Assembly: GCA_023426365.1 (NCBI GenBank)
Contig: JAFAAW010000059.1
Span: 1-48,738 of the forward strand
Source: Pseudomonadota bacterium
Lineage (GTDB): Bacteria > Pseudomonadota > Alphaproteobacteria > Rhodospirillales > Magnetospirillaceae
Direction: 5' to 3'
DNA length: 48,738 bases
Every line of letters starts with the position of its first letter. Position 1 is the first letter of the stretch. Below are positions 1 through 11,851 of the stretch, piece after piece. Position numbers and translations under genes: made by a program. The notes under the pieces are model-generated. The model was not told the DNA's origin, ran no database searches, and was given only the letters and a program-made list of their open reading frames with translations.

Positions 1-6
1 GGCGCC

Positions 7-23
7 CGTGTCCATCCGTGTCA
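7..23. repeat. Partial copy of a dispersed GTGTCCATCCGTGT repeat
   Basis: The first bases of the window read CGTGTCCATCCGTGTCA. The same words recur at 22014-22080 and, in diverged form, at 34765-34894, always between genes. This copy is cut by the window edge. It is probably one arm of a hairpin-forming intergenic repeat. Confidence 0.5.
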
Positions 24-209
24 GTGCCTTCTTGCGATTTCGGTTGGACTGCTTTCACTGAACGGCCACCCTCGGGCTTGACCGCAGGAGCCATGGATGG
101 CGGGGTCAAGCCCGGCCATGACGAGAAGGGCGGCCGCCTCCACCAGGACTCCGGCGGGCAGTGAACGCCAAGAGCCTACCGGTGACGGGCATGGATTGTG
201 ACACGAATG

Positions 210-243
210 GACGGGGAAAACAGGGATGCGAGGTTTTCCCGTC
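210..243. terminator. Hairpin downstream of recR
   Basis: GACGGGGAAAAC (210-221) pairs with GTTTTCCCGTC (233-243) with one bulged G, around an 11-base loop. It lies about 50 bases beyond the recR stop and could end the dnaX-ybaB-recR transcript. No clear U-run follows on the minus strand. The flanking sequence (TTTGTGTCC, TTTGTGCC) also resembles the dispersed GTGTCC repeat family, so it may be a repeat element rather than a terminator. Otherwise bases 24-293 hold no gene that I can support. Confidence 0.4.
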
Positions 244-293
244 TCCGTGCCCTTTGTGTCCGTGCCATTTGTGCCTCTGTGGCGATTTATGCC

Positions 294-887
294 TTAGAAC
301 GCCCGCCGCGCCCTGAGCGCGGCGGAAATGGTGCCGTCGTCCAGGTAGTCCAGCTCGCCGCCCACCGGCACGCCGTGGGCCAGCCCCGAGACGGTGACGC
401 CGGCACCGGCCAGGTGGTCGGCGATGTAATGGGCGGTGGTCTGGCCCTCGACGGTGGCGGGGGTGGCCAGGATGACCTCGCGGATTTCCGGGGCCGAGGC
501 GCGCTGGGCCAGCCGCGGCAGGCCCAGATCCTCGGGTCCGACGCCGTCCAGCGCGCTCAGCAACCCGCCCAGCACGTGATAGCGGCCGCGAAAGGCGCCG
601 GTGCGCTCCATCGCCCACAGGGCGCCGACGTCCTCGACCACGCACAGGGCGGTGCCGTCGCGGCGGTCGTCGCGGCAGATGGAACAGGGATCAATGCTAT
701 CGTAGTTGCCGCAGACCGAGCAGGTCTTGACCTTGTCGGCCGCGTCGGCCATGGCCTGCGCGAGGGGTTGTAGTAACACCTCGCGCTTATCCACAAGATG
801 TAGTGCGACCCGCCGTGCCGAGCGCGGACCCAAGCCCGGCAACCGCGAAAGAAGTTGAATCAGGCGCTCGATCTCGGGTCCGACCAT
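294..887 (-). CDS. recR: Recombination mediator protein RecR
   Basis: RecR acts with RecF and RecO to load RecA on SSB-coated single-stranded gaps. The 197-residue length matches the family. Visible parts are an N-terminal helix-hairpin-helix region (LSRLPGLGPRSARR, about 13-26), a four-cysteine zinc motif (CSVCGNYDSIDPCSIC, about 56-71) and a TOPRIM core beginning LCVVEDVGALWAMERTG. It is last in the order dnaX, ybaB, recR, with only 16 bases between ybaB and recR, which is a widely conserved operon. The partner recF is also in this window, at 33523. Confidence 0.97.
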   Translation of the reverse strand: MVGPEIERLIQLLSRLPGLGPRSARRVALHLVDKREVLLQPLAQAMADAADKVKTCSVCGNYDSIDPCSICRDDRRDGTALCVVEDVGALWAMERTGAFRGRYHVLGGLLSALDGVGPEDLGLPRLAQRASAPEIREVILATPATVEGQTTAHYIADHLAGAGVTVSGLAHGVPVGGELDYLDDGTISAALRARRAF

Positions 888-903
888 TGTGGAAATTCCG
901 GCC

Positions 904-1227
904 TCAGAACGGCAGCTTGAAGCCGGCGGGCAGATTGAGGCCGCCGGTGACCTTGGCCATCTCCTCCTGCATGGCGCTCTCGGCCTTGACCTTGGCGTCG
1001 TTGAAGGCCGCCACGATCAGGTCTTCCAGCACTTCCACCTCGTCGGCGGATACCAGGGACGGATCGATCTTGATGCCCTTCAGCTCGAACTTGCCGTTGA
1101 GCCGCACCTGAAGCATGCCGCCGCCCGAGGCGCCGGTGACCTCCAGATCGCCCAGCTTGGCCTGCATCTCGGCCATCTTGCTCTGCATCTGCTGGGCCTG
1201 CTTCATCAGGTTGCCAAGGTTCTTCAT
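904..1227 (-). CDS. ybaB: YbaB/EbfC family nucleoid-associated protein
   Basis: A 107-residue DNA-binding protein of the YbaB/EbfC family, which forms homodimers and coats DNA. It starts MKNLGNLMKQAQQMQSKMAE, the usual amphipathic N-terminal helix, and contains the conserved GGGMLQVRLNGKFELKGI strand region. The start at 1227 is chosen because its ATG overlaps the dnaX stop as ATGA (1224-1227), so the two genes are translationally coupled. The open frame continues upstream inside dnaX, but that extension has no family similarity. Confidence 0.95.
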   Translation of the reverse strand: MKNLGNLMKQAQQMQSKMAEMQAKLGDLEVTGASGGGMLQVRLNGKFELKGIKIDPSLVSADEVEVLEDLIVAAFNDAKVKAESAMQEEMAKVTGGLNLPAGFKLPF

Positions 1228-3008
1228 GCTTCCTCTTCTCCTGGGGTCAATTCCGGGTCGAAGGCCAGCTCGCCCTCCTCCGGCTCCTCGGCGGCGATGT
1301 CGCGCACCACCTCGATGGAAGCGTCGGGAAAGGCGGCCATGATGGCCTGGACCAGCGGATGGTTGGCGGCGTCCTGCCGCCGCTTGTTCTCGGCGATGAT
1401 GTCCTGTTCGGCCAAGGTCGGCTCGGCCGGGTCGGTGGTGTTGACCGTAACCGTCCACCGCCGGCCGGTCCATTCGCCCAACAGGCGCCCCACCTTCTGC
1501 GCCAGATCATGGGGCGCCGAGGCGTGCGGGCGGAACTCTATTCTTCCGGGTTCGAAACGGATAAGGTTGATCTGGGTGCGCAGCGCCACCGCCAGGATGC
1601 CCTCGCGCCGGTCGGAAAACAGCTTGGCGACCTCGGCGAAGCTGGCCGGCATGGGCGGCAGTTGCACCGGCTCGGGCGCCGGGGCGAGCTGAAGGGCGGC
1701 CATGGCGCCGCCGGCGCCCAGGCGCGCCTGGGGACCGCCGCCCTCGGGACCGCCGACGAAGCCGCCGGCATAGGCCGGGCTTGTCGCGCCGCCGGGTGCC
1801 GGGGCGCCGCCGCCGCCGCCTGGGCCGCGGGGGCCGGGCGGGTTGGTGCGCAATTGCTCGATCACCTCTGCCGGGCTGGGCAGGTCGGCGGCATAGGCCA
1901 GCCGCACGATCGCCATTTCCGCCGCCTGCAACGGGTTGGGGGCGGACCGGGTTTCCTGCAACCCCTTGAGCAGCATCTGCCACGCCCGGGTCAATTGCGC
2001 CATGGACAGCCCTTCGGCCATGGCGCGGCCCTTGACCCGCTCGGTTTCCGAGGCGGTGCCGGATTCGGCGGCGTCGGGCGTGACCTTGAGGCGGGTCAGC
2101 CAGTGGGTCAGCTCCAGCATGTCCTGGACCACCACCGCCGGGTCGGCCCCCAGCGCGTATTGCTCGGCCATCATGTCCAGCGCCTCGGCCATGGCGCCCT
2201 TCATCACCTGTTCGAACAGGTCGAAGACGCGGGCGCGGTCGGCCAGGCCCAGCATGTCGCGCACCTGGGTCTCGGTGACCAGTCCGGCGCCATGGCTGAT
2301 GGCCTGGTCCAGCAGCGACAGGCCGTCGCGCACCGAGCCGTCGGCGGCGCGCGCGATCAGCCGAAGCGCGCCGTCCTCGATCTGCGCGCTTTCCTTTTCG
2401 GCGATGCCGGCAAAATGTTTCGCCAGCACATCCATCTCGACCCTTCGCAGGTCGAAACGCTGGCAACGCGACAGCACGGTGACCGGAATCTTGCGGATTT
2501 CGGTGGTGGCGAAGACGAACTTCACATGCTCGGGCGGTTCCTCCAGCGTCTTCAGCAGCGCGTTGAACGCCGCCGTGGACAGCATGTGGACCTCGTCGAT
2601 GATGTAGACCTTGAACCGCGCCGAGGTGGGGCGATAGCGCACGCCCTCGATGATCTCGCGGATGTCGTTGACGCCGGTGCGGCTGGCCGCGTCCATCTCC
2701 AGGATGTCGACGTGGCGATCCTCGGCGATGGCGCGGCAATGTTCGCACACCCCGCAGGGGTCGATGGTGGGGCCGCCCTGGCCGTCGGGGCCGACGCAAT
2801 TGAGCGCGCGCGCGATGATGCGCGCCGTGGTCGTCTTGCCGACGCCGCGCACGCCGGTCAGCACGAAGGCATGGGCCAGACGCCCCGACTGGATGGCGTT
2901 GGTCAGCGTGCGGACCATGGCTTCCTGCCCGATCAGCGACGCGAAATCGGTCGGCCGGTACTTGCGGGCAAGAACGCGATAGGGTGCGGGAGCTGGAATG
3001 TCGGTCAT
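1224..3008 (-). CDS. dnaX: DNA polymerase III subunits gamma and tau
   Basis: This is the clamp-loader ATPase that organises the replicative polymerase (594 residues). The N-terminus has Walker A GVRGVGKTTTAR, a cysteine-rich zinc module (CGVCEHC), Walker B YIIDEVHML and a sensor region CQRFDLRR. A low-complexity Gly/Pro/Ala linker around residues 385-430 leads to a tau-like C-terminal domain that ends in an acidic tail (PEEGELAFDPELTPGEEEA). The start is MTDIPAPAPYRVLARKYRP. The open frame extends to 3674, but the upstream part overlaps pgi antisense and lacks homology. I could not find a convincing slippery frameshift site, so whether a separate gamma form is made is unknown. Confidence 0.97.
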   Translation of the reverse strand: MTDIPAPAPYRVLARKYRPTDFASLIGQEAMVRTLTNAIQSGRLAHAFVLTGVRGVGKTTTARIIARALNCVGPDGQGGPTIDPCGVCEHCRAIAEDRHVDILEMDAASRTGVNDIREIIEGVRYRPTSARFKVYIIDEVHMLSTAAFNALLKTLEEPPEHVKFVFATTEIRKIPVTVLSRCQRFDLRRVEMDVLAKHFAGIAEKESAQIEDGALRLIARAADGSVRDGLSLLDQAISHGAGLVTETQVRDMLGLADRARVFDLFEQVMKGAMAEALDMMAEQYALGADPAVVVQDMLELTHWLTRLKVTPDAAESGTASETERVKGRAMAEGLSMAQLTRAWQMLLKGLQETRSAPNPLQAAEMAIVRLAYAADLPSPAEVIEQLRTNPPGPRGPGGGGGAPAPGGATSPAYAGGFVGGPEGGGPQARLGAGGAMAALQLAPAPEPVQLPPMPASFAEVAKLFSDRREGILAVALRTQINLIRFEPGRIEFRPHASAPHDLAQKVGRLLGEWTGRRWTVTVNTTDPAEPTLAEQDIIAENKRRQDAANHPLVQAIMAAFPDASIEVVRDIAAEEPEEGELAFDPELTPGEEEA

Positions 3009-3139
3009 GGGCACAGACAATATATCGGGTGGCCGGCGGTGGAAAGCACACCTTGAACACCGCGCGCGCCGCGCCCCCGCCGCGCCACCGTCATGCGCAG
3101 GGCCGGCCGGCGCATGGCGACGACGGGGAAAGGCGTTTG

Positions 3140-4771
3140 TTACGCACCCGCCCGCCACGCCCGGATGGTGTTGATCAGGCCGTTGGTGGAGGAATCGTGG
3201 GCGGTGGCGTCGGCGGCGGCCGCCGACAGCTCGGGCAGGATCGTCTTCGCCAGTTGCTTGCCCAGTTCCACGCCCCACTGGTCGAAGGAATTGATGTTCC
3301 ACAGCACGCCCTGGACGAACACCTTGTGCTCGTACAGCGCGATCAGCTTGCCCAGCGTGCGGGGGTCGAGCGTGCGGTACAGCAAGGTGTTGGTGGGGCG
3401 GTTGCCGGAAAACACCCGGTGCGCCGCCTCGGCGTCGGACAGCGCCGGGTTCTCCGCCTTGACCTCGGCCAAAGTCTTGCCCCGCATCAGTGCTTCCGGC
3501 TGCGCAAGGAAGTTGGCCAGCAGCATGGCGTGATGCTCGCCCACCGGGTTGTGGGTGGTGGCGGCGGCCAGGAAATCGCAGGGGATCAGCTTGGTGCCCT
3601 GGTGGATCAATTGATAGAAGGCGTGCTGGCCGTTGGTGCCCGGCTCGCCGAACACGATGGGGCCGGTCTGCCATTGGACCTGCGTGCCGTCGCGCGCCGT
3701 GCCCTTGCCGTTGGATTCCATGTCCAATTGCTGGAGATAGGCGGGCAGCCGGTGCAGGTACTGGTCATAGGGCAGCACCGCATAGGCCTGGGCGCCCAGG
3801 AAATTGTTGTACCACAGGCCCAGCAGCGCCAGGACCACCGGCATGTTGGCGTCCAGCGGGGCGGTGCGGAAATGCTCGTCCATCTCGTGGGCGCCGGCCA
3901 GCAAGTCCTCGAAGCGGTCGAAGCCGATGGCCACCGCGATGGACAGGCCGATGGCCGACCACAGCGAATAGCGGCCGCCCACCCAGTCCCAGAATTCGAA
4001 CATGTTGGCGGGATCGATGCCGAAGGCGCGCACCGCCGCCTCGTTGGTGGACAGCGCGACGAAATGTTTCGGCACCGCGCCCTCGCCCAAGGCCTTGACC
4101 AGCCAGTCCTTGGCGGTGGTGGCGTTGGCGATGGTTTCCTGGGTGGTGAAGGTCTTGGACGCGACGATGAACAGCGTCGTTTCGGGGTCGCACAGCTTCA
4201 GCGTTTCCGCCACATGGGTGCCGTCCACGTTGGAGACGAAGCGCACCATCAGCCCGTCCTGCTGATAGGGCCGCAGCGCTTCCGTCACCATCACCGGCCC
4301 CAGGTCCGAGCCGCCGATGCCGATATTGACCACGGTGGCGATGGGCTTGCCGGTGGCGCCGGTCCAGGCGCCGGAACGCACCCGTTCGGCAAAGTCCTTC
4401 ATCTTGGCCAGCACGGCGTTGACGGCGGGCATGACGTCGCGGCCGTCCACCAGGATCGGGCGGTTGGAACGGTTGCGCAACGCCACGTGCAGCACGGCGC
4501 GGTGTTCGGTGCCATTGATGGGCTGGCCGGCGAACATGCGCTCGCGCCAGTCCTCCAGCCCGGACTGGCGGGCCAGGTCGGTCAGCAGCGCCATGGTTTC
4601 GTGGGCGATCCGGTTCTTGGAATAATCCAGCAGCAGGTCGCCCAGGCGAAGCGAGAAGGCACGGAAGCGGCCGGGGTCGCGGTCGAACATGTCGCGCATC
4701 TGTTCGGGCGCCAGCCCGCGGGCATGCGCCTCCAGCGCCCGCCAGGCGGGCAGTTGCGTCGGATGCACCAT
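3140..4771 (-). CDS. pgi: Glucose-6-phosphate isomerase
   Basis: Interconverts glucose 6-phosphate and fructose 6-phosphate in the cytoplasm. At 543 residues it matches the long bacterial/eukaryotic type. Diagnostic stretches are VVNIGIGGSDLGPVMVTEAL, FIVASKTFTTQETIANA, GGRYSLWSAIGLS, the catalytic-region motif ESNGKGT and the C-terminal EHKVFVQGVLWNINSFDQWG. The start MVHPTQLPAWRAL at 4771 is preceded by a strong Shine-Dalgarno GGGGGAGGA, so the longer open frame to 5035 is not used. It is a single gene, separated by 131 bases from dnaX, and diverges from the nickel operon. Confidence 0.97.
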   Translation of the reverse strand: MVHPTQLPAWRALEAHARGLAPEQMRDMFDRDPGRFRAFSLRLGDLLLDYSKNRIAHETMALLTDLARQSGLEDWRERMFAGQPINGTEHRAVLHVALRNRSNRPILVDGRDVMPAVNAVLAKMKDFAERVRSGAWTGATGKPIATVVNIGIGGSDLGPVMVTEALRPYQQDGLMVRFVSNVDGTHVAETLKLCDPETTLFIVASKTFTTQETIANATTAKDWLVKALGEGAVPKHFVALSTNEAAVRAFGIDPANMFEFWDWVGGRYSLWSAIGLSIAVAIGFDRFEDLLAGAHEMDEHFRTAPLDANMPVVLALLGLWYNNFLGAQAYAVLPYDQYLHRLPAYLQQLDMESNGKGTARDGTQVQWQTGPIVFGEPGTNGQHAFYQLIHQGTKLIPCDFLAAATTHNPVGEHHAMLLANFLAQPEALMRGKTLAEVKAENPALSDAEAAHRVFSGNRPTNTLLYRTLDPRTLGKLIALYEHKVFVQGVLWNINSFDQWGVELGKQLAKTILPELSAAAADATAHDSSTNGLINTIRAWRAGA

Positions 4772-4991
4772 GGCCGTCCTCCCCCTTGTTGCTTTTCGGC
4801 CCAAGGACTCTAGCACCCGCCCGACCGCCCGACCATCCCCCCACCGGGGGGCAGTGCCATGCTTCATGGTGGTGTCATCGGCGTGGCGGCATTCAACGGG
4901 CGGATGACATTGTCCGTCATGCCCGCCGAAAGGAATTGCCATTGGCACCCCGTTTGCGCGGGCGTATGGTGTGGGCATCGCGCAATACCCA

Positions 4992-5038
4992 GTCGCATAA
5001 TTTTTTGACCTGAGGCTTGGACAAGCCGGTCGCATAAT
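4992..5038 (+). promoter_or_regulatory. Paired GTCGCATAAT direct repeats upstream of the nickel operon
   Basis: GTCGCATAAT occurs at 4992-5001 and again at 5029-5038, starting 37 bases apart, just upstream of the first gene of the metal-uptake operon. The second copy ends 23 bases before the start codon. A TTGACC at 5005-5010 lies between them, although its spacing to CATAAT is too long for a standard sigma-70 promoter. An operator for a metal-responsive regulator is an inference. Confidence 0.4.
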
Positions 5039-5061
5039 CCGAAAGAAAGGATTAGTCCCGC

Positions 5062-5847
5062 ATGCCGCGCACCCCTTCCCATCCCATCGCCGCCCTTGCC
5101 CTGGCCGCCGCCCTGGCGCTGCCCGCCACCGCCGCCCACGCCCATTTCCAGGAGATCATCCCCTCGGCCGATATCGTGCCCGACGGGGGCGATCGCACCG
5201 TTACCCTGGACCTGACCTTCACCCATCCCATGGAAATGGGACCGGTCATGGAGATGGGGCAGCCGGCGCAGTTCGGCGTGCTGGCCGATGGCAAGAAGCA
5301 GGACCTGAAGGCCCGGCTGGCGGCGGTGAAGAAGGGCGACGGCAAGACCGCCTACAGCGCCAGCTACAAGATCGGCGCCCCCGGCGACTACGTGTTCTAT
5401 GTGGAGCCGGCGCCCTATTGGGAACCGGCCGAGGGCAAGTACATCATCCACTACGCCAAGGTGGTGGTGGATTTCGGCTCGGGCGAGGGCTGGGACCGCA
5501 TGGTCGGCCTTCCGGTGGAGATCGAGCCGCTGGTGCGCCCCTATGGGGTGTGGACCGGCAACCTGTTCCGCGGCGTGGTGCGCAAGAACGGCAAGGCGGT
5601 GCCCTTCGCCGAGATCGAGGTGGAATGGCGCAACGACGGCAGCGTCGCCGCGCCGGCCGACCCGTTCGTCACCCAGGTGATCAAGGCCGATGCCTCGGGC
5701 CAGTTCAGCTATGCCATGCCGCGCGCCGGCTGGTGGGGCTTCGCCGCCCTGATCGACGGCGACAAGCCCATGACGGCGCCCGACGGCAAGCCGGCCAAGG
5801 TCGAGTTGGGCGGCCTGATCTGGGTCAAAGCCGTGGACATGAAGTAA
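5062..5847 (+). CDS. nikK: DUF4198 periplasmic protein, NikK-like component of a nickel/cobalt importer
   Basis: A 261-residue exported protein with a signal peptide ending in AHA, so the mature protein probably starts HFQEIIPSADIV. This N-terminal His is typical of DUF4198 proteins. The body has Met/Glu-rich MEMGPVMEMGQPAQFG and YYIHYAK-type beta strands, and the C-terminal part is a carboxypeptidase-regulatory-like beta domain. In the comparative-genomics literature such proteins, next to NikM, NikL, NikQ and NikO, are called NikK and are thought to assist metal capture in the periplasm. An AAAGGA Shine-Dalgarno precedes the ATG. The stop codon abuts the GTG start of nikM. Confidence 0.85.
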   Translation: MPRTPSHPIAALALAAALALPATAAHAHFQEIIPSADIVPDGGDRTVTLDLTFTHPMEMGPVMEMGQPAQFGVLADGKKQDLKARLAAVKKGDGKTAYSASYKIGAPGDYVFYVEPAPYWEPAEGKYIIHYAKVVVDFGSGEGWDRMVGLPVEIEPLVRPYGVWTGNLFRGVVRKNGKAVPFAEIEVEWRNDGSVAAPADPFVTQVIKADASGQFSYAMPRAGWWGFAALIDGDKPMTAPDGKPAKVELGGLIWVKAVDMK

Positions 5848-6453
5848 GTGGCGCACATCCCCGACGGCGTGGTCGCCGTCCCCGTTCTGGCCACCGGCGC
5901 CCTGGTCAGCGCCGGCGGGCTGGCCCTGGGCCTGAGACGGCTGACGCCCGAGCGCATGCCGCGCGTCGCCGTGCTGTCGGCGGTGTTCTTCGTCGCTTCG
6001 CTGATCCACCTGCCGGCCGGCCCGGCATCGGTCCACCTGATGCTGAACGGCATCATGGGGGCGGTGCTGGGGGCGGCGGCCTTTCCCGCCATCGTGGTGG
6101 CGCTGCTGCTCCAGGCGGTGCTGTTCGGCTTTGGCGGGCTGGTGGTGCTGGGCGTCAACGCCATGAACATGGGGGTGCCGGCGCTGCTGGCCGGGCTGGC
6201 GTTCCGCGCGCTGTGGCGGCGCGACCGGCCGCGCGCCACCGCGCTGCTGGCGGCGGCGTGCGGCGGCGGCGCCGTGCTGCTGACCGCGCTGATGCTGGCC
6301 GCCAGCCTGGGCCTGTCGGGGCGCGAGTTCCTGCCCGCCGCCAAGCTGGTGGTGGTCGCCGCCCTGCCGGTGATGGTGGTCGAGGCCGCCTTCACCGCTG
6401 CCGCGCTGGCCCTGGTCGCCCGCGTCAAACCCGAATTGCTGGAGGCCGAATGA
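5848..6453 (+). CDS. nikM: NikM/CbiM-type metal-specific S component of an ECF transporter
   Basis: The substrate-specific membrane subunit of a nickel or cobalt ECF-type ABC importer: 201 residues, about six hydrophobic segments. It begins Met-Ala-His-Ile-Pro-Asp-Gly, the CbiM/NikM N-terminal signature with one extra residue. In characterised NikM/CbiM the free N-terminus plus His2 and a downstream His bind the metal. The downstream equivalent is probably His63 in GPASVHLMLNG. With Ala at position 2, removal of the initiator Met would give Ala1-His2 and restore the His2 register. The GTG start at 5848 follows the nikK TAA directly. CbiN is absent; NikK and NikL take its place, which favours nickel over cobalt, but this is inference. 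Confidence 0.93.
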   Translation: MAHIPDGVVAVPVLATGALVSAGGLALGLRRLTPERMPRVAVLSAVFFVASLIHLPAGPASVHLMLNGIMGAVLGAAAFPAIVVALLLQAVLFGFGGLVVLGVNAMNMGVPALLAGLAFRALWRRDRPRATALLAAACGGGAVLLTALMLAASLGLSGREFLPAAKLVVVAALPVMVVEAAFTAAALALVARVKPELLEAE

Positions 6454-7022
6454 AGCGCCTGATGCCGCTGGCCGCGCTGCTGATGCTGGCCGCGCCGCCC
6501 GCCCTGGCCCACAAGCTCAAGGTGTTCGCCGCCGCGGAGGGCGCGGCCATCACCGGCACCGCCTATTTCGCGGGCGGCGGCAAGGCCATGGACAGCGCCG
6601 GCCGCCTGTTGGGCGCCGACGGCGCCGTGGTGGCCGAGTTCCGCACCGACGCCCACGGCAATTTCCGCCTGTCCGTGCCGCTGCGCCAGGATTACCGCGT
6701 CGCCGTCGATTCCGGCGACGGCCATGTGGCCGAAGCGGTGGTGCGGGCGGACGAACTGCCGCCGTCACTGCCCGCGCCCCCGGCATCGGTTGCCGCACCG
6801 GACCCGGCGCCGGTCGCCGCCCCCACCGCTGTGGACGGCGCACCCCTGGCGGCCGAAGCCTTCGAGGCGGCGGTGGCGCGCCAGATCCTGCCCTTGCGCC
6901 AGCAGCTCGACGCCATGGAGGAGCGCGCCCGCTTCAGCGACATCATGGGCGGCGTCGGCACCATCTTCGGCCTGTTCGGCATCTGGGCGTGGGTCGCCGC
7001 CCGGCGGGGCCGCCGGCCATGA
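6450..7022 (+). CDS. nikL: NikL-like membrane-anchored accessory protein
   Basis: A 190-residue protein with a signal peptide ending ALA, so that the mature chain starts His-Lys-Leu. It continues as a small beta domain (HKLKVFAAAEGAAITGTAYF to DYRVAVDSGDGHVAEAVV), a Pro/Ala-rich linker, a short charged helix (LPLRQQLDAMEERARF) and one C-terminal transmembrane segment (GVGTIFGLFGIWAWVAA). This layout fits NikL of Nik(K)(L)MQO systems. The start overlaps the nikM stop as ATGA and its own stop overlaps the nikQ start, so the operon is translationally coupled throughout. Confidence 0.8.
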   Translation: MKRLMPLAALLMLAAPPALAHKLKVFAAAEGAAITGTAYFAGGGKAMDSAGRLLGADGAVVAEFRTDAHGNFRLSVPLRQDYRVAVDSGDGHVAEAVVRADELPPSLPAPPASVAAPDPAPVAAPTAVDGAPLAAEAFEAAVARQILPLRQQLDAMEERARFSDIMGGVGTIFGLFGIWAWVAARRGRRP

Positions 7023-7788
7023 GCGCGCGCGCCTTGCACGCCCCCGTGCTGGAGCCCGTGGCGGTGCGCGGCTCGCTGATCGGCCGCCTGGACGCCCGCA
7101 CGCGGGTGATGGCGGCGGCCGGCTTCGCCCTGGCCGCCGTGGCCGCCCACGGGCTGGCCGCCCAGACGCTGGCGCTGGCGCTGGCGGGGCTGCTGGCGCT
7201 GGTGGCGCGACTGCCGCCCCGGCCCACCCTGCGCCGCCTGCTGGCGCTGGAGGGGTTCATGGCGCTGGCGCTGGTCACCCTGCCCTTCACCGTGCCCGGC
7301 ACGCCGGTGGCCCAGTGGTGGGGCATGGAGGTCAGCGCCGAGGGGATCGGGCGCGCGCTGTCCATCCTGGTGGTCGCCAATGCGGTGGTGCTGGCCACCC
7401 AGGCGCTGCTGGGCAGCCTGGAGGCGGTGGAACTGGGCCATGCGCTGGCCCGCCTGGGCGCGCCGCGCCGGCTGGTGGTGCTGATGCTGTTCACGCTGCG
7501 CTATGTCGAGGTGCTGCGGCAGGAATACCGCCGCCTGCGTCTGTCCATGCGGGCGCGCGCCTTTCGCCCACGCACCGGCTGGCATACCTGGCGCGCCTAT
7601 GGCTGGATGGTCGGCATGCTGCTGGTGATGAGCGTCGAGCGCTCCGAGCGCATCCACGCCGCCATGCGGCTGCGCGGTTTCGCCGGCCATTATCCAGTGC
7701 TTGACCACGGCCGCGCCGGCAGGCTGGATTGGGGCTTCGGCGCCGTCCACGCGGCGTCGGTGATCGCGGTGCTGGTAATGGGAATGGC

Positions 7789-7792
<4 letters not shown>
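7019..7792 (+). CDS. nikQ: NikQ/CbiQ-type EcfT transmembrane coupling protein
   Basis: The EcfT subunit that couples ATP hydrolysis to the S component. It has 257 residues with several membrane segments in the first half and near the C-terminus. The two cytoplasmic coupling helices carry the Ala-Arg-Gly-like motifs MRARAF and MRLRGF, which contact the ATPases. The start at 7019 overlaps the nikL stop (ATGA). A longer open frame to 6989 would run inside nikL. Confidence 0.93.
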
Positions 7793-8442
<650 letters not shown>

Positions 8443-8452
8443 GGAGACGGCC

Positions 8453-8740
8453 ATGCACGGCAGCCATCACGGCCCCCATTCCCACGAGCACAAGCACGGC
8501 CACAGCCACGCGCACACCCACGTGCACAGCCATGAACACCGCCATGGCGACACCGTGCACACCCACCCGCACGCCCATACCCACGATCACGAGCACCTGC
8601 ACCAGCATCGCCACCCGCACCAGCACGGCGACGGCGAGGACGGCCACAGCCACGCCCACGAGGATTCCAAGCATGCCTGGAAACCGCACGAGCACCAGCA
8701 CGCCGCCGAGGAGCTGAGCGACCACGACCACGATCATTAG
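8453..8740 (+). CDS. Extremely histidine-rich small metal-binding protein
   Basis: A 95-residue protein with 37 histidines (39 per cent), mostly as alternating His-X pairs (HSHEHKHGHSHAHTHVHSH) plus Asp/Glu, and almost no hydrophobic residues. No signal peptide or membrane segment is visible, so it is likely a soluble cytoplasmic protein. It sits 10 bases after nikO, with AAGGAGA as ribosome site, so it belongs to the importer operon. The composition resembles nickel-storing proteins such as Hpn and the His-rich regions of HypB, but no sequence homology is claimed. The likely role is nickel or cobalt buffering after uptake. The opposite strand shows a long Val/Met-rich frame that is only a shadow. 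Confidence 0.85.
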   Translation: MHGSHHGPHSHEHKHGHSHAHTHVHSHEHRHGDTVHTHPHAHTHDHEHLHQHRHPHQHGDGEDGHSHAHEDSKHAWKPHEHQHAAEELSDHDHDH

Positions 8741-8956
8741 AGGGGCGAGCGCTCGATCCCGCGCCCAGTCGCGATCTGCCGCCATCGCGGCGGCGGCCAT
8801 GCGCGCGCAGCCGCGCGCCACACATAAACCAGACCAGCGTGCCTGATCTTTGACGCTCCATGGTCTGAGCGCCCGTTCCGAAAGCTGGGCGCTTTCCCGC
8901 CTCCCTCCGAAGGGTTAAGCTGTCGCCCGTCGCTGCGCGCTGACCGAGGAACAGGC

Positions 8957-11749
<2,793 letters not shown>

Positions 11750-11851
11750 AACTTGCCTGAATAATACGTAATTATCTGTACTGGGCTGGCAAGAGGTAAT
11801 GCCACCCCAGAGGCGGGTATGAATTTGGTATGGGTTCGGAAAAGGGAGAGT

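Noticed and set aside
4964..4988. GTAT...ATAC inverted pair upstream of the nickel operon as a NikR site
   Set aside because: The spacing between the halves is 17 bases and the flanking bases do not fit the NikR consensus that I know.
4772..5061. Cobalamin riboswitch before the nickel/cobalt operon
   Set aside because: No B12-box-like sequence (GCCACTG-type core) could be found in the leader.
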